This document shows positions 1-12,250 of a stretch of 64,000 nt of DNA, piece after piece. The stretch spans positions 25,096,025-25,160,024 of the forward strand of contig OU612070.1 in the NCBI GenBank assembly GCA_914767715.1. Direction: 5' to 3'. The notes under the pieces were generated by a model. The model had not been told where the DNA came from. It did no database searches and was given only the letters and a program-made list of their open reading frames with translations. The first letter of the stretch is position 1; each line of letters starts with the position of its first letter. Origin of the DNA: Membranipora membranacea. Its lineage: Eukaryota; Bryozoa; Gymnolaemata; Cheilostomatida; Membraniporidae. The position numbers were made by a program, and so were the translations under genes.

Positions 1-294
1 CCTTTGATTCCATTTATGCTGGCTGGTTGATGTTGTTGGCAGACCCTCGATATTTGAGTATGTCGACCGAAAGCATTATTTTATTTTCAAAGGTGTTTCT
101 TATTTACAGTGGCGAATGAGCTACCAAGCCTCACAACCACCCTTCAGTCACAGCCAGTTATGAGATCAGCTTATACCCAGGGCTAGCTTATCTATTGGCA
201 AGAACGCTAACCCCTTGGCCATATTGACTGACTGCTGGTCAAGAGGTGGAATTTGAGTTATTATAAAAGATATAAAAATAACAAACTAACTCAC

Positions 295-3200
295 ATTACT
301 AGATTAACAGCAGCAACATAAGCAGGTAAGAAGGTAGCTGTGTTGGCTAGTCCAGCAAGTCCACAGGCTACACAGGCCACCCACAGCTTACTGTAAACAA
401 CAACAATAAATATAATAATGTTAGTGTGTCAATATTTGTTTGATTTTGTGAAGCAGTTGTCTGCTCACTAACTATTTATGTTTTTACTCGGTTTGTACAA
501 GTTTGATCCAGTTATGTCTGGGTTTGTACAAGTTTGATCCAGGTCAGGTCTGGGTTTGAGCGTTTCACTGAATTTACTCATTTTGCTGTTTACCAGGCCT
601 AGCAATCCACATGGAATGGCTGAAGATTTAGTGTTTACTCTGCTGACTTGACTGCTGCTTGAGACTGTCTGTTCACAAGCCGACTTCAGTCAGGAACACG
701 TAGTGAGTTGGTGGGTGACCTTTTTTATTTTTAGCAAAAGGCCACATTTTATGCAGGCTCCACACAAAAGGCCTCAACAAATCTCTCACGCATAAATTTG
801 GAATGTGAGGTGTATTTTGGCTGTGTATATTTTGTACAAACTAAATCAGGATATGTGTCAATCAAAACTGTGGTATGTTGCCAAAAACCTTGACTCCCAT
901 AAGCTTAAACGAAATTCTTAAATGTTTATTTAATCTTATGAGAAAATAATTTGCACAAAATAATCTTGAGAATCAGGTATGAAAATATTCTTTGCCAAAA
1001 TGTTTTACTCAAACTATTCTTACTCAAAATGATGACCTGTTACTGGAATGTGTAATACAAATTTATACATGAATCAAATGATGAAGTTGCAGCCCGTTGA
1101 TTGATTTTGCAGCAATAATTGATATGAGAAAAAAAATAATTTGCACAAACTGATCTTCAGATTCAGGTATGAAATTAATGCACTAGCTGATGACGTGATT
1201 ATCTTAAACTAGTGCGACGTGATTATCTTAAACTAGTGCGACGGCAATGGCATCACTATGCTAGATAATTAATATCATGCTCTGATTTTAACGACCAGTT
1301 TGTTTGCCCATTAGGTGACATAGCTGAGATTGCAGCATCATATCATTAGTTTCATTAGCTATACTTTTTTCGATAAGCACACATTTGCCGCGTGGCAGCT
1401 AGCTAGGCTGTCAGGGTTGGGCGGGTGTGTGGATGTCCCCCCACCCACCCCTGAAGGCCTGCCCAGGCTACTTGACAGCAGTGGTTTAAATATTATTATC
1501 TTATCTTCTGAAGTCTTTTGACATTAAGTTACAGTTACAATTAATCTAAGTTTCAAGTGTTTGAGCAAAGCAAAATGAAATGTTTCATATAAACTTCTCA
1601 AAGGAGAAGCACTCTGCAAAATTTAAGCCAAAATCCTGCGGCACTTGTAACATGACAACCTTTTGTTACAAATCTGCCTTTCTTGATCAAAATGTAAGTT
1701 TTGCAAAAAGAATAATAACAACTTTAATTTTCTAGAGCGTTGTTATTTCAACATCCAAAAGTTAGGAAAGGATATTTTGGTTCCCTTGATATGCTAACAT
1801 AAAGTGTGAGAACCTAGCTACATGCACAATGCAGAATGGCCAATTTTATGAAATCCAAGCGATGTATATTGTTTTAACATCACTGACTGGCTTGTATGTG
1901 TATTTTTATCACTCTTTAACCTTTGATACTCCATACAATAGCATGCAGGTAAAACATGATCTTATTTGCCTTCGGATGCTGATCAGCTTAGTGTTAATAA
2001 AGTTAATAATATAAATATATACATATATATATATATATATACATAAATATATATATATATATATGGATTGCGCTAACAGAAAGGTATGCATTAGTTTTGT
2101 CACACCACTCTTTTTTAAAGTAGCGGCATGACAAGGCTGGCTATGCATGCTTTGACATAGAAAAAAATTAATGTGTAATAATTTTTACAGACATAAGGCC
2201 ACAAAAATTACCCTTTAGGCCGTATTGGCAAAATTGACAGAGGTTGCCCACAGCTGATGTAGTGTAACATGGACCCATGACAAAAAGACACTTAAAGGAC
2301 AAGTTTATTTAATGAGTCTTACTTTGGAATCAAGCTTTTCAATAGAGGAGATGGTCCGAGAAGTAGAAACGATACACACTGTAATAATCCACCAGCAAAC
2401 ATGACGCTGTACACATAACCCTGAAATCAGAACAGAGAAACTTTAGTAATAAAGGAATAGTCAGGGATTGAAAATTGCATCCCGAAATGAAGGGCTCTGT
2501 GGAGACTCCCTCCCCACGAGACCGATGTGGAAGACCCAAAGGTAGTTCTAGTACTGTCAGATTGGCATCTCAACTGCTTTTCCTCTACATATACCTACCT
2601 ATATACATATAACATTGACGACACAGGCCTGCATCCTGAGGACTAAAGTTTAATTATCTAGCAATGAATTTGTAAAACCTAGCCCTATAATAACGGCCCC
2701 ATCTTTGTTGTTGTTCTTTGGGGCTGCTGTAGTCTGAGCCCCCCAGACTTTTGCCCCCCTTCCGTCCGACGGCTGCTGTGATAAGGCTAGTGTAACCTTG
2801 TAGGCTTATATTTCAAAACAGCTACCTAATGAAAATATTGTCATAATAAAATTAGAATGGATATAAATAATACAAACCTTGTCGGTGAGTTTACCGATGA
2901 CAGGTGATAGAAGAGTATAGACAGCAGACCAGATAAAAAACACCAAACCTACAACCGTCACGCTGATCGAAAACTGTCAAAATAGATATAACAGTAATCA
3001 CATGGTGTTCTATTATAGATATAACACTAATCACATGGTGTTCTATTATAAAGCACATCTTTAAAATTTTGGCACTCGAGAGTAAATGTAAAACAAAGAT
3101 GACATCAATATGTTTTAAATTTAAAATGGTAGAATGAATTTAATGAAACCATGTAGACTGCTGATTTCAGTTTCAGTCTTCAAGCTGTCAGCACTCAGAA

Positions 3201-6200
3201 TAAAAATAATGTGGCAGTCAGTCATCAGACAATTTAAACATTTCGGAAGGTTTGACTAGCTAACAATTACTGAACCCCATCACTTTCATAATGGAGAGTA
3301 AAATTTTGTGCTAGCTAACATTAAATCATCACAGAACTAGCTAAATAAGATTTACTACTCTGACAATATTCAGCATCATACATATACAGCTCCAATGTTT
3401 GAAAGCTGACAGATTGCGTAACGTGATGAAATGGAGTTTTGAACACATATATACTCACAGTATCCTGTAACCACTGGCTCATAATAGGATCGAGATATGT
3501 CATACTGAGGCTAGCTCCGACATAATGTACACATATCAGAGCTATTCCTATATTACTCAATAAAGTATAAAACTTCAGAGATGATTTCTCTCCTGCAAGA
3601 AAAACAAAATATTGTGTTTTGGTGTTTTTTTCCTAATTTTGAGCTATAAGCTATCAACAATTAAACATCCTAGAGGAGCCAATTAATTTGTTGAATATTG
3701 CCTCTTCCTCTGTCCTCTTACTAAAACATTTATGAAATTCCTCAATTTAGTGTCACCAGGAATTGAACATCCTGTTCCTTCTAACACAGATGGAAATTAG
3801 AGGCAGAGTGAAATATAATACAGATTTAATTAATTGTTGGACATCATTAAAATTGTTGGTCCTGTTCCCAAATTATTTGTGGAGAAAATTCTGTGATATG
3901 TACGTTTTTTTCCAAAAACTGGCAAGACATCGGATCAAGTTTAATCCAATTGCCTGCATTCTAGTTGCTCCCTTCCACAGGTTACTGTGGCGTGAGTCGG
4001 GAGCAACTCTGAATGCAAGCAAATGGACAAAACTTGGTCTAGCAAGACACAGACAAGTGAAATGTAATTCAGCTGAATCTTACCATCACCCTTGATGACG
4101 GGTTCAACGAATGCAGCAATAGAAGTGATGAGAGAAAAACCTCCAACAACAGCGAACGGCATGCTGAAGCCACCACTCTAAAACAAAAGAAAAACGAGAT
4201 GAAAACCACAAAATTATAATAATTATCCTGTTGTATTCATGAAATGGTTTATTCTTACAGCAAAAGTTTGAAAATAGATCCCTACTTGACAATGAATCAC
4301 TTGAATCAAGTACACACACACACACACATATAAAACTTTGTTGTCTCAAAATTTGATTTGGGTAGATCGAGTTTGCTGTATCATCCATTTTTGAATACAA
4401 TTTTTTTTCATATCAGGGAAAATGCGTAGATGAAACTGATTGCAAATTGCAGATTGGGGATATGCTAATAACCTGATCATAATCTGATAATAAATATAGC
4501 ATATGCTATTGCTAGCCTATAACTATATAACTATTAAGTAGCTAATTGTTTAAAATAAGTAACAACAGGATTTGTTCTTGTAGCTTATCGGAATTTTGAT
4601 TGATTGATTGACTGATGGATCTGTTACATGGTTATCATAATACCAGCAATAATTTTGAGAGAAGTTTAATAAGAAACTATAGTTTTTTGGTATTGAAGAT
4701 ATTCCGGGTAGCCAAATAAAAAATGATCATTATTCAGCAATAACATTGGTGCATCGGTCAACCATATAATAATAGTCATTATTAGCAATAAAAAAAGGTC
4801 AATTTGCCTGTTTGCGTACTATTATCCAGAATGCTCCTGTCCCCCTGTTTCCAGTTCTTACAAGAATTTGATACCAGCAAGGACCAGGGACTATTAAAGG
4901 GAAAGACGCTCATCCGCCACATGAATGGTTATTAGGATTAATGATAAAGGTTCCTTCGGTTAGCTTTATCAGTATCTTAAAATAAACTGTAAGTTATGCT
5001 GACATGTGTCAGATATTGTACTTACATCATAGATCAAACCACCGATGACCGGTCCAAGTGTGAAACCAAGTCCTACAAGCATCTCAGCTATCGTCTATAA
5101 CAAGAAGACATAGATATCAATATAAATACATAAAATATATAATATGTTCAATAAGATTTTGATCAATAATTTGTGTTCTCATTTCAATCGGGGCTAGTCT
5201 GAGCAAGGAGTAACAGTTACTCCTTGGTCTGAGGCGCCAGACTCTTGCCCCGTCCGGAGGCCCCTGGAGAATAACATCCTATACATTTGGAAACGATCGC
5301 ACACAAGTGGAAATTTTACAATAAAATAGTTCGATATTACTCACATTCACAACAGCTATATGATCAGGGAATGCTATAGACAGGATAGCGTAGTTACTGA
5401 CGACAGCCATTGCTGCTCCGAGAGCATTTATAATTCTAATAATAAAACACATGGAGATGAACGGCACACCATCGGGACACCACACAAGAAATCTGCAAGA
5501 ATAGAAAGTTTAGCAATAAGGATCCTATGATACGAATGTAGAACATCTCCGCTGGCAGCTCTCTCTCTCTCCCTCTCTCATAATAAGCTGATAAACAGCT
5601 GTGTTTATATGGCAGCACCTTTATAATGTTACATAATCTTTTCAAAAATCATACTTTGCTCCAAGTTTTACAAAATTTAAAATTTTTGATTCCAGTAACT
5701 AAACTGTCTAGGCATCCAGCAACAAAATAGCTCATAGTTTCAAAGAAGAAGTGCTGATGTGTAGTTATGCGATTTAACTCAACACCAGTGGTACCACGAC
5801 AATCAGCGTGGAAAGATTGTCATGCCTTGAATTAAAATACTATGCCTTGATGTTGAAAGATATGAAGCAACAAAACTGTATTTCGCTTAATTGATCTGAT
5901 CAAGAGACGTAAAACCGATTGTTAAAGAGCTGAGACGTCTCGGGAAATGTTAATCAACCCTTACAATTTTTTAGTACATGTTGCTCCTACTGCTCCACGC
6001 ATTGGAAAGTAAGAAGGGCTAATTAATACTTATACCATTAGCACTAGTTATGTGAATTCATGTAAATGTGAGGTACTCGCTTACTTACTGAAATTCCCTT
6101 TCGTACAACGCATATACATATTTTCCATTTTTATTCTGGCTAAAGATCAGGCCAAAGGTACTTATATATGAAACAGTTGTGAGTTCACATTTGTCCCAAA

Positions 6201-6908
6201 TTTAAACTTTCTTTTACATTCATCATGAGGGCTGAAATTGAAAAATACCCACAAAACAATGGTCACTCACCCAAACAATATAGTACACACACTGGAAATA
6301 AGGCTGCCGCTCAAACACATCAATCGTGGAGTTAGATCTGTTATCTGTAAAATAATATAAACCCAACAACTATAATATCGGTATTATTATTATTCTGTTG
6401 TCATTATAATTGGTTTTATTATTGACTTTTATGGTTGATGATAGGAGACTTTTGGACAACAGAGCGTTGCCTGATAGTCCTGAGACCAGGAGCCGAACTT
6501 TACAAGCGTTATTATTCTGTATGATATATAACTTACCAGACTACCGAATACAGGCGACATGAAAAACATTACAAGCTCATAAACACCAAATATAAGTCCT
6601 ATCGTGAGTGGATCCGCGCCTTTTTTTGCTGCCTCTTGTGGGAAGAATGCTGCCAGTAAAGAGTAACCTATAGAGCCACAGAACATGAGACTGCTGTGTG
6701 TGATCAGTATAATCCATTGTGCCCGGGTCCACTGACGCCAGTTTGTTCTCGTCCCGTGTTTAGAATCAGAGAGATTCGAGTCTGAATCTGAATGAGAATA
6801 CTTCAATGGCAGATTTTTGTCCTCCAAAGAAACATTATAATCACACTCTGTGGCATACTCCTTGGTGTTGTCCATTTTAAGATGTGGAATATCTCCGTTG
6901 GGTGGCAT
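295..6908 (-). CDS. SLC18B1: SLC18B1-like vesicular transporter, copy A (3' end off window)
   Basis: Major facilitator superfamily membrane protein of the SLC18B1 (vesicular polyamine transporter) type; the family is a proton-driven vesicle antiporter. Nine coding exons read right to left: 6537-6908, 6271-6344, 5345-5492, 5026-5094, 4084-4177, 3459-3592, 2878-2973, 2323-2420, 295-390. All have GT...AG borders and the frame stays open for 393 codons. The cytosolic N-terminus is acidic and serine-rich (SDSDSNLSDS), followed by the first membrane segment (WIILITHSSLMFCGSIGYS) and the MFS loop ending in MSPVFGSL. Exons 2-9 match copy B in length and phase; only exon 1 differs (372 versus 387 nt). 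The last two exons expected from copy B are not in 1-294, so the gene continues beyond the left edge. No frame lesion is visible, so I do not call it a pseudogene. Substrate is inferred from family only. Confidence 0.9.
491..555. repeat. 31-bp tandem duplication
   Basis: The words GTTTGTACAAGTTTGATCCAG occur at 491 and 522, followed by a degenerate third start. The repeat lies in intron 8 of transporter copy A. Confidence 0.7.
1192..1241. repeat. 24-bp tandem duplication
   Basis: Two adjacent exact copies of a 24-bp unit beginning GACGTGATTATC lie in intron 8 of transporter copy A. No function is suggested. Confidence 0.8.
2009..2064. repeat. (TA)n microsatellite
   Basis: Interrupted AT/TA dinucleotide tract in intron 8 of transporter copy A. 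Confidence 0.9.
2731..2774 (+). repeat. GC-rich hairpin repeat family, copy 1
   Basis: Contains AGTCTGAGCCCCCCAGACT, whose ends pair (AGTCTG with CAGACT), then TTGCCCCCC and GTCCGACGGC. It stands out from AT-rich surroundings and recurs in six other places in the window. Lies in intron 7 of transporter copy A. Confidence 0.7.
2984..3050. repeat. 33-bp tandem duplication
   Basis: Two near-identical copies of a unit containing ATCACATGGTGTTCTATTAT lie in intron 6 of transporter copy A, just upstream of exon 7 in gene orientation. Confidence 0.8.
5196..5262 (+). repeat. GC-rich hairpin repeat family, copy 2 (interrupted)
   Basis: Same family as at 2731: AGTCTGAG at the left and CCAGACTCTTGCCCC at the right. 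A 23-bp palindrome at 5204-5226 interrupts it and has duplicated GTCTGAG. Lies in intron 3 of transporter copy A. Confidence 0.7.
5204..5226. mobile_element. 23-bp palindromic micro-insertion with 7-bp target duplication
   Basis: Perfect inverted repeat CAAGGAGTAAC / GTTACTCCTTG around one central base. Exact direct repeats GTCTGAG flank it at 5197-5203 and 5227-5233. Copies of the host repeat elsewhere carry GTCTGAG once, so the unoccupied state is visible. A related palindrome with the same architecture lies at 25324-25347. Confidence 0.65.
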
Positions 6909-7011
6909 GGTGAAGAAAGATTCGTCTAACTCTGTTTTTATACAGCTACTATTAGATGAGTAGTCTGCTATAACTGCTGCTGATTAAATGTTCACTTAGA
7001 TTACCAGCTCA

Positions 7012-7018
7012 TTTTATA
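7012..7018 (-). promoter_or_regulatory. TATA-like box for transporter copy A
   Basis: On the minus strand the sequence reads GGTATAAAATGAG about 105 nt before the copy A start codon, a plausible TATA position if the 5' leader is about 75 nt and unspliced. No initiator could be confirmed. Confidence 0.4.
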
Positions 7019-7414
7019 CCCCGGAACAAAAATTTGATATCAGCAATGTATTGTTTCTCATTGCGTCAGTCATCCAGTGTCATTATAATCCATCAGCACC
7101 ATGGATATAAAGAGGGAGTGTTTATATCTGTGATAAGGACTAAGTTCTATAAAAATACATTCATCCAATGAGAAACTTCCTAAAAATCAATGTTGATTTA
7201 CCACGTAGCCAGTAGCATTTACTGGTATTTAATAACTCTATGGGTCTCACCCACTCTTTTAATTGTTATAGTAATATTAGTATTGATTAATACTTATTTC
7301 CCCAAGGGATGCAGCTGATGTGTTGATCCTGATTGGCTGTCATTACGGAGTCAAACCAAAAACTGAGAATAATACCAAAGAGTAAACTTAATGAATGATA
7401 CCAAGGAGTAACAT

Positions 7415-7415
7415 C

Positions 7416-7502
<87 letters not shown>
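7415..7502. repeat. (ATG)n microsatellite
   Basis: About 29 uninterrupted GAT/ATG triplets in the spacer between the transporter copies, about 500 bp upstream of copy A. Confidence 0.97.
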
Positions 7503-7643
7503 ACCAACACAATAATAACCATCATCTTCACAAGTATCCAGTCACGTTACTCTAATAACGATGCGTGAAAGACACTAGGCATGATGGCATGACTGCAAAA
7601 ATTATCATCCCAAACTTAAGCACAAATAACTAAAGTATTCATC

Positions 7644-7688
7644 CACACTGATTGTGTGTGTTATAATATTGCATGTACTTGAATGATC

Positions 7689-7725
<37 letters not shown>

Positions 7726-7915
7726 TGAATTAATTATCTTAGCTTGAGTACTATCGGAAGGAAGTCAGTGTAAACAACCCGAGGTTAATTTCATTAATGG
7801 GGTGGGCAAACGTCAGGTACTTATATTAGATTGACTACGACGATCAGGGATATACTAGTTCAAGCGCTTAAACAAAGGATACACATGCTAATAGTGTACT
7901 CTTGATGTCATGGTG
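7644..7915. mobile_element. MITE, CACACTGAT family, copy 1 (longest)
   Basis: Begins CACACTGAT and ends close to the reverse complement (ATGTCATGGTG). Interior words match the copy at 52201-52410: TTGCATGTA, GTGAATT, TTGAGTAC, GGTACT, TTGACT, ATAGTGTA. Flanks GTATTCATC (7635-7643) and GTATTGGTC (7916-7924) agree at 7 of 9 bases, consistent with an aged 9-bp target duplication. A (GA)n tract has expanded where copy 2 reads GATAGAGAG. No transposase, so non-autonomous. Confidence 0.7.
7688..7726. repeat. (GA)n microsatellite inside a MITE
   Basis: About 18 GA units interrupted once by CA, apparently grown from the short GATAGAGAG present at the same place in the copy at 52201. Confidence 0.9.
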
Positions 7916-8568
7916 GTATTGGTCAATTTATATCTGAGCCTCTCTACGCAAAGATTGTTCTATGCAGCTTCAGCACCCCTCCCACACCCAACCCATCGTC
8001 AGCCCTCAGACCACAAAACCCAAGGCTACAGCCTGGGTGGGTTACATCAAACTATTATATGTTTTATCAAAAATAACCAGAATGCTAAATTAAACCTCAC
8101 TATAGCAGTTTTTACTGGATCTGCTAGCTTTTGCCAAGCTATTGGTTGGAGGTTGAAATTTTACTGATGATTTAGATTGATATCCTCCAAAGAAAGTTGC
8201 ACTAGTGTTATTATTATTGATTATTTAGGTCCAACTTCCAATGGGTAATATAAATTAACCCACCGTGAAATCTAAAAGAGTATAATATACAAAATAAATC
8301 ACATGAAGAATGGTAAACTGATACACCAATACTCAGGCAGGTAAACCGATAGTGAGCAGAAAACTCTAATACAAAGATTAAATCAGACATAGTCTTAATA
8401 ATATATTTGCTTAGCAAGATCTGCAAGACTGCTAAGACGAACCTTTAGCTCTTTAGAGTAGCTTGCTCACTCTGATCATGCTTAGGACGCAGATAATTTG
8501 TATGTTATAAAAATCTAATGCAAGCCAATCCTACTCTGATGTCAGCGTTCAGTCTACTGCCCAGAATC

Positions 8569-8700
8569 ACCAGTGTAAATATATCCCTCGAGTTAGTAAA
8601 CAAGTTGTTTACTTCTTCCTGATTTAGTCAACAGGATGGCATCCAAAGCTTTGGACTAATCCCTATTACCCTATATACAATATTCTGGGCCTGATTCATC
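8569..8700 (+). repeat. Dispersed direct repeat, copy 1
   Basis: Shares ATATCCCTCGAGTTAGTA, GTTGTTTACTTCTTCC and TTTAGTCAACAGGATG in order with 9394-9533, and both end in GGGCCTGA followed by a TCA-containing word. Non-coding. I see no terminal inverted repeats. Confidence 0.75.
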
Positions 8701-9393
8701 ATTGTAAAGAAACTCATCTCAGTATAACAAAACACAATAAAATTCATTATGACAACCTGGTGTATTATGTAATCAAATTTATTTTGTTTCACCAGCTTAA
8801 ACTGGAAACTGGTATTAACTCAAATCTAGTTGTCACTGCCTTCATTTGTAGGATTAGGTTCAGCCCAAGTTTGGGGAGCAATAGAGTAATCTACTATTTA
8901 AACAGGGGATCCAGGGTGCAGTATTGTGTTGAGGAGTGTCATTAGGGCAACTTCTGTTGTATCAAGATAGGTTTTACTTTACACAACCAGATTAGAGGAA
9001 GAAGTCAAAAGGTATGAATATTGACTTTATTATTGTTGTAACCTTCTATTCGCATCCAAGGATTAAATTATAAATACCTTGAATAGTGTTTAAGTTAGCG
9101 CTGCAAATTTACAAAAAGGCATCAGGATTTGTGATACGTTTTGACACGTTGTTACTTTTGAGAGGCAACAGTTTAAAGTTTTCAATTTTTAAATTTTTGG
9201 TGAACTATGTAACACTTTTTAGATCACGTAGTCATTTTTCGTGTTAGTCTTTCCAGATTTCACGGTGTAAACCTTGGTATAGTTATCGTCAATAAAGGTT
9301 ATAAATTGATGACAAAAGTCCAAGTTTCATCAGAGCTAGAGTCTCACGTCATAAGTCCCCTACTCTGGAAGTCTAACAAAAGAATTCGTTAAA

Positions 9394-9533
9394 ACCAGTG
9401 TTCCCTCAAATATATCCCTCGAGTTAGTAGACAAAGTTGTTTACTTCTTCCCAATTTAGTCAACAGGATGACGTCAATAGATTTGGGCTAATCCCCAGGT
9501 GGGGACCCCTAGAAGATTTTGGGCCTGAATCAC
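9394..9533 (+). repeat. Dispersed direct repeat, copy 2
   Basis: Second copy of the element at 8569, same orientation, about 825 bp away, with small indels and substitutions. The two could be an old tandem duplication or two insertions of one family. Confidence 0.75.
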
Positions 9534-9687
9534 CAATATTATTTTAAATTATCCGGCTTGACTACACTTACTAACATTTCTCAGTAAATTTGTTTAGCAT
9601 TCTGAGTTATGACTTTGTTTACGCTGCTAAATTTAGTTTTATTGACAATATGAGGATTACGTAGTACAAATGTAGCTTTATGCTCTG

Positions 9688-9747
9688 GTTACTGTCACTG
9701 TTAGTGTCACTGTTACTGTCACTGTTAGTGTCACTGTTACTGTCATT
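9688..9747. repeat. 12/24-bp minisatellite
   Basis: Alternating GTTACTGTCACT and GTTAGTGTCACT units, about five 12-mers in all. Confidence 0.9.
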
Positions 9748-10080
9748 GACCTTACTGATCTGGGATTAATATTGTAGTAAAATACTGTAGGTGCTTCTGA
9801 CTAATAACTGTAATAAATAATGATTTCTGAAGATTATAATAAGGTAAACAATGTTGGGCAGCTGCTACACTCACGTTTGAATCTCCTCAATATAAGCCTG
9901 ACAATATGTTTTTGCCTTCTGAAGTGAGCCGTTTGTCGATTTGACACCAGTTTTAAGCCTAATCGATACATGGGATAAGCATTTAAGTCAACTTTCGCAT
10001 GCACCAATAGGCATTTCTTGATAAGAAACCATATACCGTTTTTTGCTTCGCACAGTTCCATTAAGGGGGCGTGGATGAAT

Positions 10081-10115
10081 GGAGGTGCGGGTTCAGATCC
10101 CGACCGCGGCAGATC
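10081..10115 (+). repeat. tRNA T-arm-like fragment, possible SINE remnant
   Basis: GCGGGTTCAGATCCCGACC followed by GCGGCA resembles a T arm and acceptor 3' half, close to a pol III B box but with two bases exchanged. No matching 5' half or A box is visible upstream, so this is at most a fragment. Confidence 0.3.
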
Positions 10116-11760
10116 TTTTTCATGTTATTTTCATCATGGAAATCGTTAGCGTTCATCATTCGAAATGGGAGTGGACAATTCATTCGAGCCGCGATCGCCA
10201 TCCCGAACGCTTTTAAGGGCTGGCTGGCTGTAGTAAAAGACAAAACATAGAAAAATCAGGTCTCTGTGGTAAAAGTTTAAAAAGAATATTGTTAAGTGAG
10301 AGAATCAGATGTCATAAAAAGCAGTCTCGGCCCCAAGCACCTCCGTACTTCATGGTGTGGTAACATCCTGGTGGGCTGTCAAGATTTCGTTAGAGATTTT
10401 AAAGCATTTCTTCAGCAAGGGATACTGTGGGACCTGTTTGCTGGAATTAAAATTAATATTTACTGATTTATCATAGGTTTAAATATTAGCGAATTTACCA
10501 ACATGAAATACTCTGGTAACCTGAATGACAATAGTTTCATTATATAATACACTTCATCAAAACTGATTTCTCATTCTCGTGTCAGATAAAAAGAACTGTA
10601 TTCATAAGGTACACTATGTGATTATGCAACAGGGTGTGAACATTAAAAGATATTATTGTGACTACTAATCTTTTAAAAATTCTAGTACATGGTGTTTCAT
10701 TTCATGATTGCTCATTTTACGTTCACATGTTGCAAACTGCTGAGTAGGCCTACGTATTTTGATCATTGGAATATCTTTTGTGTAAATTGACAACCTCCTT
10801 AAAAGTCAGTCACGTCAGCTATACGATTTTTAGTCCATACATAAATGATCTTCCTTGTGCAGCTCCAGATTTTGACTACCTGGCTGGCCCCTTAATGCGA
10901 CATTGTTTTTTTATAATATGCAAACCTTTTTACTGAACTTCCGAATTAAAAGCATGTAAAAACTCATTAGCTACAAAGAGTTGTGCCTTGATACAAAATG
11001 AGGTGACAACTCCATAACTCAGCAATAAAGAAATGCGATTGATTTGAGCAGGGAGGGTGATTTGAGGATCTCACCGGGAGTTTATGACAATAAACCTATT
11101 ATATTACCATATATATTATAAATCTAGTATAGCTTATTATGATATAAACCTATAATGATATCTTGTCTAGATAAAAAGCAATAATCAAGTCACACCTGAT
11201 TTAGTTATGTGACATCACAGCAGGGGGTATTGTGCCTGCTGATTACAGCAGAGTGTCTTATTAATTATCCACTTTATACTAAGCGTAATCGTCACTCTCT
11301 GAGATTCAGGAAGGTTTACAGAACAATATTATGTTATATTTTCTTATAAGATGCGCTTGTACAAGGTGAAGTTTGAGAATTAAGATCAATGAAGCTTATA
11401 GGAGCCATGATGGAGACCCAATTAACCATGACCTCAAACCTTTTTTCCTTCAGGTTAGGAAGTTGCCCTCTTATTTTTTACATGGGCACAACTCCTGAGA
11501 GCAGATGCCTATTATTTTTTTGGTAACATATTTTTCAATAGTTATGTTGAAGATGATGTCATTCTAATTATTACCCTGTTGTTGTACTATACATGGAACA
11601 AACCTTAGTTTCTATTCAACTCTACATCTCTCCGGTAGCTCTGATATTTTTACTCTACTGAGTCCACGCAGATTAACCCTATACAACCATATTGAGCAGG
11701 TGATATTCCTTCACTCGGAGTTAAATATATTTTACGATCCATATTTTCAATTTTTACAAT

Positions 11761-12250
11761 CATTTAAGTGTTTAGGAAAGCAAATAACAACCACTGTTCA
11801 TATCAATGCGTTTGCATAGTGATGAACTTATTTCGCAGAAGGACATTATTGAATGATGTAACCTAATTTAAAGTGTGAAAACCCAGGGTCTAGAAGGGTC
11901 TATAGTATGTTATCCCCCTTGAAACAGATTCACACTAAAATGATGATCCACTTACAGTATAACAGTAAGCCTAGCCCGGGCTTGCTTAGGACAGTCACAC
12001 GGCTGCTCTACTTACACTAGAAATGATCAAAAACAGTATTGGACAAAGGATGTGTAGTCAATGATATTTTAGTGTTAATACGTAACAGGGGAGATAACAT
12101 ACTCGAGCTAGACCCTGAGTTTTCGACGTTTTAATTAGGTTTTGTTCAATACTATCCTTCTGTGAAAAAAAATTTTTTTTTTGTTCAATGCTATGGCAAA
12201 GCTTTGATATGAACAGTGGCTGTTTTTTTGCTTTCCTAAAAACTTTAATC
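11761..12250. repeat. Foldback structure with about 50-bp inverted ends
   Basis: 11761-11810 and the reverse complement of 12201-12250 share TTTAGGAAAGCAAA, CCACTGTTCATATCAA and neighbouring bases. The roughly 390 bp between them is non-coding. I could not fix exact ends or target duplications. It may be a decayed MITE. Confidence 0.55.

Noticed and set aside
295-6908. Transporter copy A as a pseudogene because its last exons are missing
   Set aside because: All nine exons are intact and in frame, and intron 9 of copy B (409 nt) is longer than the 294 nt available, so the rest is simply outside the window.
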